Assembly: GCA_000969725.1 (NCBI GenBank)
Contig: JXSR01S074732.1
Direction: 5' to 3' (one strand)
From: Ophiothrix spiculata
Lineage: Eukaryota; Echinodermata; Ophiuroidea; Amphilepidida; Ophiotrichidae
Length of the DNA stretch: 34,475 nucleotides
Numbering within the stretch: position 1 is the stretch's first letter; each line of letters starts with the position of its first letter. Positions 31,664 to 34,475 of this stretch are shown here, in pieces. The notes under the pieces are model-generated. The model did no database searches, had not been told where the DNA came from, and saw nothing but the letters and a program-made list of their open reading frames with translations. The translations under genes and the position numbers were made by a program.

Positions 31664-31735
31664 ACGTGATGGTGTAATGGTAGAATTCTCGCTTCACGTG
31701 CACGCGTCTCGGGTTCGATTCTTGCTTCGGCCTAT
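31664..31735 (+). repeat. tRNA-like segment (degenerate)
   Basis: TGGTGTAATGGTAGAATTCT followed by CGGGTTCGATTC has the D arm, box A and box B of a tRNA-Gly-type gene. The anticodon stem and acceptor stem do not pair, so it is a relic or SINE head rather than a working tRNA. Confidence 0.6.
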
Positions 31736-31738
31736 TAT

Positions 31739-31866
31739 CTTACTTTTTTTTCTCTTCATTTCTTTTCTTTTTATTTCAGTTATATCCAATCATTTTCTTT
31801 GACTTTTCACTCTCTATGATGTAATTCTTCTTTTTTTTTCATTCTTTTTTCTTTTCTTTTTCAGAG
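31739..31866 (+). repeat. Pyrimidine tract
   Basis: A strongly T/C-biased stretch of about 125 bases directly after the tRNA-like segment, with runs such as TTCTTTTCTTTTTATTTCAG. Confidence 0.7.
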
Positions 31867-31969
31867 CTACTGATAAAATGCTAATTTACGGTATTATAAC
31901 ACTTCGCGCGGTAGCAATACCCCGATAGCGAAAAACAGGCATCTTCGGATGATCCGTGTGTGTTTATTA

Positions 31970-32057
31970 GGAGTACAATTAGGAAACCTGTCATAAAATA
32001 ATGTTAGGAACATTTATCTCCTTATGGGTATATGTCACAAACCTTAATTGTACTCCG
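31970..32057. repeat. Small hairpin in the 772-bp element
   Basis: GGAGTACAATTAGGAAACCT and GTCAT are mirrored by TGTCACAAACCTTAATTGTA and CTCC. Confidence 0.7.
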
Positions 32058-32214
32058 ATTACAACCACAGTGAGCTTCTGAAGTTGGCCAATTTTGACAA
32101 AAACGCAATGTATTTCAATGGAACAAATTAGCGATATTTGAGTTTCTGTATAAGAGATTGGAAATCCCGAAAAGGCTGTTGGGCCGACGTTGATCTCTTC
32201 TCTTATCCTTCACA

Positions 32215-32407
32215 CTAGTATTCAAAACTATCTCAAATTTGCAAAACTGTCTCAAATTGAAAACCATCTCATAATGCCTCTCTTTTTCTCCAAATTGAGA
32301 CACATAGTGAGATGTATGTGTCTTAAATTGACGAAAAATGAGAGGCATTATGAGATGGTTTTCAATTTGAGACAATTTTGCAAATTTGAGATAGTTTTGA
32401 ATACTAG
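32215..32407. mobile_element. 193-bp palindromic element with arms near 90 bp
   Basis: CTAGTATTCAAAACTATCTC, AAATTTGCAAAACTGTCTCA and so on face almost exact inverse copies ending TAGTTTTGAATACTAG. About 70 outer bases carry one mismatch. Both strands therefore show the same open frame (QNYLKFAKLSQIENHLIMPL); neither is a gene. It abuts the 772-bp element directly. Confidence 0.88.
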
Positions 32408-32814
32408 AGTCACAACACATAATCTTGTGAAGTTGTAATATAATTGCCAAAGTCCAAAAATATGCCATCGAATGGAATTAGCTGTTATGATCTATATCAT
32501 TATTAATTTTCTAGATAAAAGCATTAAAACAAACAATAATCTACCAGACCTGATTGATCATAAATTCATATTTCCTGTAACATCAATCGCAGACCTTTTA
32601 TTTTCTTATCTTGTAAATGTATCGACTAATAACTTTGATTGATTTCCTATACCTTAATGCACCTTGCTGGAGCTTCAACTAGAAATATTGATCAGTAATC
32701 AATCACATAAAATAAGATGCTAAGATATCTAAATTTGCTTTGGTTGTAAACCTTGGTTTATTAGCATTGGTTGCTTTTCACCTTTAATGTTATTTATCAT
32801 AGAGGTATCTTACG

Positions 32815-33183
32815 CCCGGGGGGGGGGGTACTCAAAAAAAATTGGTAGGTATGTGAGATCCGCGATATCGAACATAGGGTCTTGCGGAACGGATTTTGTT
32901 CAAAAACAGGGTCTATGGAACTGATTTTTTATCGAATTGAGGTATCAGGAACTGCTTTTTTCCCATAAAAATATGACTATGTGAGCTAAAAATCGCTAAA
33001 AATAAGCTTGAAAACATAATAAAACACATTTTTGAGTCATTTTCTTTGAAAATGGGGTCTTCGGAACTGAAGTGATCGTGAAAAGAGCATCTTGGGGAGC
33101 AGAAGAGGAGGCTTGAAAAGGGGGTCTCGAGGGCGGCACATACTCGTACCTTCCATCAATGTAAGTACCCCCCCTCCCCCGGG
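32815..33183. mobile_element. 369-bp hAT-like element with perfect 8-bp TSD
   Basis: CCCGGGGGGGGGGTACTC at the left, AAGTACCCCCCCTCCCCCGG G at the right. ATCTTACG occurs at 32807-32814 and again at 33184-33191. The 66-residue minus-strand frame (RGRGGTYIDGRYEYVPPSRP) is the translated repeat. Confidence 0.88.
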
Positions 33184-33320
33184 ATCTTACGTTCATGTTT
33201 TAGATACTCCTTTTCCATGCATGAATCAAAAGTGTGACATGGAGTGCTTGAAACTTAAAATTGAACCTTAATCTTTTGTCCAAGCAATACCTGTACCACA
33301 TTGAAAATATATAATTTAGA

Positions 33321-33652
33321 AAGTTTAAATCTAGACCTATATTACATGTAAATGATACACATCTGGCTAGGTTGATTCTAGACACATTGGAAATAATGAT
33401 CACCAAGACACCAAAATCACACTAAAGTTTAAATCTATGCCTATGCCTATATAAACGATAACATTAAGCTAGCCTGATTCTAGACACATTGGAAATAATG
33501 ATCACTATAACCGATACACCAAAGTGACACTTAATTTAACAAGTTTAAATCTAGGCCTAGGCCTATATAAATGATACACATCAAGCTAGCCTGATTCTAG
33601 ACAAATTGGAAATAATGAACCGATACACCAAAGTCACACTTAATTTAACAAG
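33321..33652 (+). repeat. Tandem array, three units of 104-116 bp
   Basis: AAGTTTAAATCTA starts units at 33321, 33425 and 33541. Each holds CCTATATNA, GATAACA/GATACACAT, CTAGCCTGATTCTAGACA and TTGGAAATAATGA. Confidence 0.85.
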
Positions 33653-33654
33653 AT

Positions 33655-34252
33655 TTCATCATCCATCATAATGGAACAATTTGACACCTTAACCTTTGAA
33701 ATTGGACCGTGCAAACTTGAAAATTTGACCTTTCTTTTGACCTTTGACCCCAAGGGAAAGGTCATACAACGGGGCACCATTGACACTTTGGATCGTTGGT
33801 CAAAGACAAACAATAACCTTTGAAATCGCAAAAAGTTGAAAATTTGACCCCAAGGGAAAGGTCGGATACAGGGTCACGTATTGACACTTTTTAACACTGG
33901 TCCAAGATGAACAATTTGACACCTTATTCTTTGAAATTGGACCAAGTTGAAAATTTGACCCCAAGGGAAAGGTCGAACAACAAGCTCACCATTAAAACTT
34001 TTGATCGATGGTCCAAGACGAAAAATTTGAGACCTAAATCTTTGAAAATGGGCAAAGTTGAAAATTTGACCCCAACGGAAAGGTTGGAGGACGGGATCAC
34101 GTTTGATCGCTGGTCCTAGAAGAACAATTTGACACCTTAATCTTTGAAACCGGACAAAGTTAAAAATTTGACCCCATGGGATTGGTCGGACGACGGGGTT
34201 ACCATTGACACTTTTGATCGATGGTCCAAGACAAACAATTTGACACCTTAAA
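33655..34252 (+). repeat. Tandem array, about five units of 99-111 bp
   Basis: GACCCCAAGGGAAAGGTC-type blocks begin at 33747, 33846, 33957, 34068 and 34170, each followed by a TTGATCGNTGGTCCAAGA block and AACAATTTGACACCTTA. Two adjacent periods of exactly 111 bp keep a 37-codon frame open (33907-34119), which explains the repeated VENLTPxER peptide. Confidence 0.85.
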
Positions 34253-34255
34253 GGG

Positions 34256-34475
34256 GCAATTCATTATCCACTTTTCACCCTCAAGGTTAACTCAATGAAA
34301 TTTGAGTTTTTTAGTTTGGTACATGTTACGCTCCCCAAACCATTCTTTCATATATGTGCTTACATTTTGTGCCATTTTCTAATTATTGTCGGGACCCGAC
34401 AGATTTTGCAACACAGTAGCCTATGGGGATTTTCAAAAGGCACTGGCTATTCGCATGGAAATGCGAACAAGACAA
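34256..34475. other. Window edge, nothing recognised
   Basis: AT-rich sequence with a short GTCGGGACCCGAC palindrome near 34388. No exon that I can support. Confidence 0.4.

Larger units (their letters stand above)
31432..32203. mobile_element. 772-bp element with 11-bp direct repeats (MULE-like?)
   Basis: Inverted ends AGAGAAGAGATCAACGTCGG CCCA and TGGGCCGACGTTGATCTCTT CTCT are perfect over 24 bp. TATCCTTCACA flanks both sides (31421-31431 and 32204-32214), an 11-bp direct repeat in the 9-11 bp range of Mutator-like elements. Inside are a tRNA-like segment, a pyrimidine tract and a small hairpin. No transposase. Confidence 0.85.

Noticed and set aside
32115-32468. 117-residue minus-strand frame and its + strand partner sharing the same peptide
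   Set aside because: Both are readings of the two arms of one palindrome.
33907-34119. 70-residue frame with repeated VENLTPxER peptide
   Set aside because: Produced by two exact 111-bp repeat periods; neighbouring units break the frame.

Overview
This is a window of animal nuclear DNA. Coding exons are short, separated by long AT-rich introns, and bounded by GT/AG splice sites. Intergenic and intronic DNA is crowded with short palindromic transposons. The protein similarity and the mix of hAT, piggyBac, Tc1/mariner and pogo-type elements suggest a marine invertebrate, perhaps a deuterostome such as an echinoderm, hemichordate or lancelet. I cannot fix the species from sequence alone.

Left part (1-9131, + strand): the last seven coding exons of the mitochondrial pyruvate dehydrogenase E1 alpha gene (PDHA1-type). 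About 308 residues are visible, covering the thiamine diphosphate site, the three regulatory serines and the C-terminus. The 5' part, including the mitochondrial targeting peptide, lies outside the window. Two exons carry tandem duplications of their edges: a 110-bp duplication at the window start, and decayed repeats of an exon 3' end after 1696. A hAT-like element (7342-7572) sits within 12 bp of an exon.

Middle (9132-21967): intergenic or 3'-flanking DNA with no gene I can support. It holds a 50-bp-stem hairpin just after PDHA, a second copy of a piggyBac-like MITE, two TA-flanked MITEs, a Tc1-like MITE, several foldback families and a SINE/LINE-type tail.

Right part (21968-29861, - strand): five 3' exons of an unrecognised gene running convergently towards PDHA. 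They encode a Ser/Gly/Asn/Tyr-rich tail of about 236 residues ending in WPNF. All four visible introns are phase 1, so the internal exons are symmetric. The 78-bp exon at 29784-29861 was found only by splice-site and phase logic. A complete tRNA-Ala(UGC)-like cloverleaf with a Pol III terminator, and a hairpin with a 45/47-nt stem, lie in one of its introns.

Right edge (29862-34475): probably upstream intron of the same gene. It contains nested TTAA-flanked MITEs, a 772-bp foldback with 11-bp direct repeats, a perfect-TSD hAT-like element, and two tandem arrays.

I see no convincing new biological system. The most interesting signals are transposon and duplication events at PDHA exon edges and several very clean hairpins.
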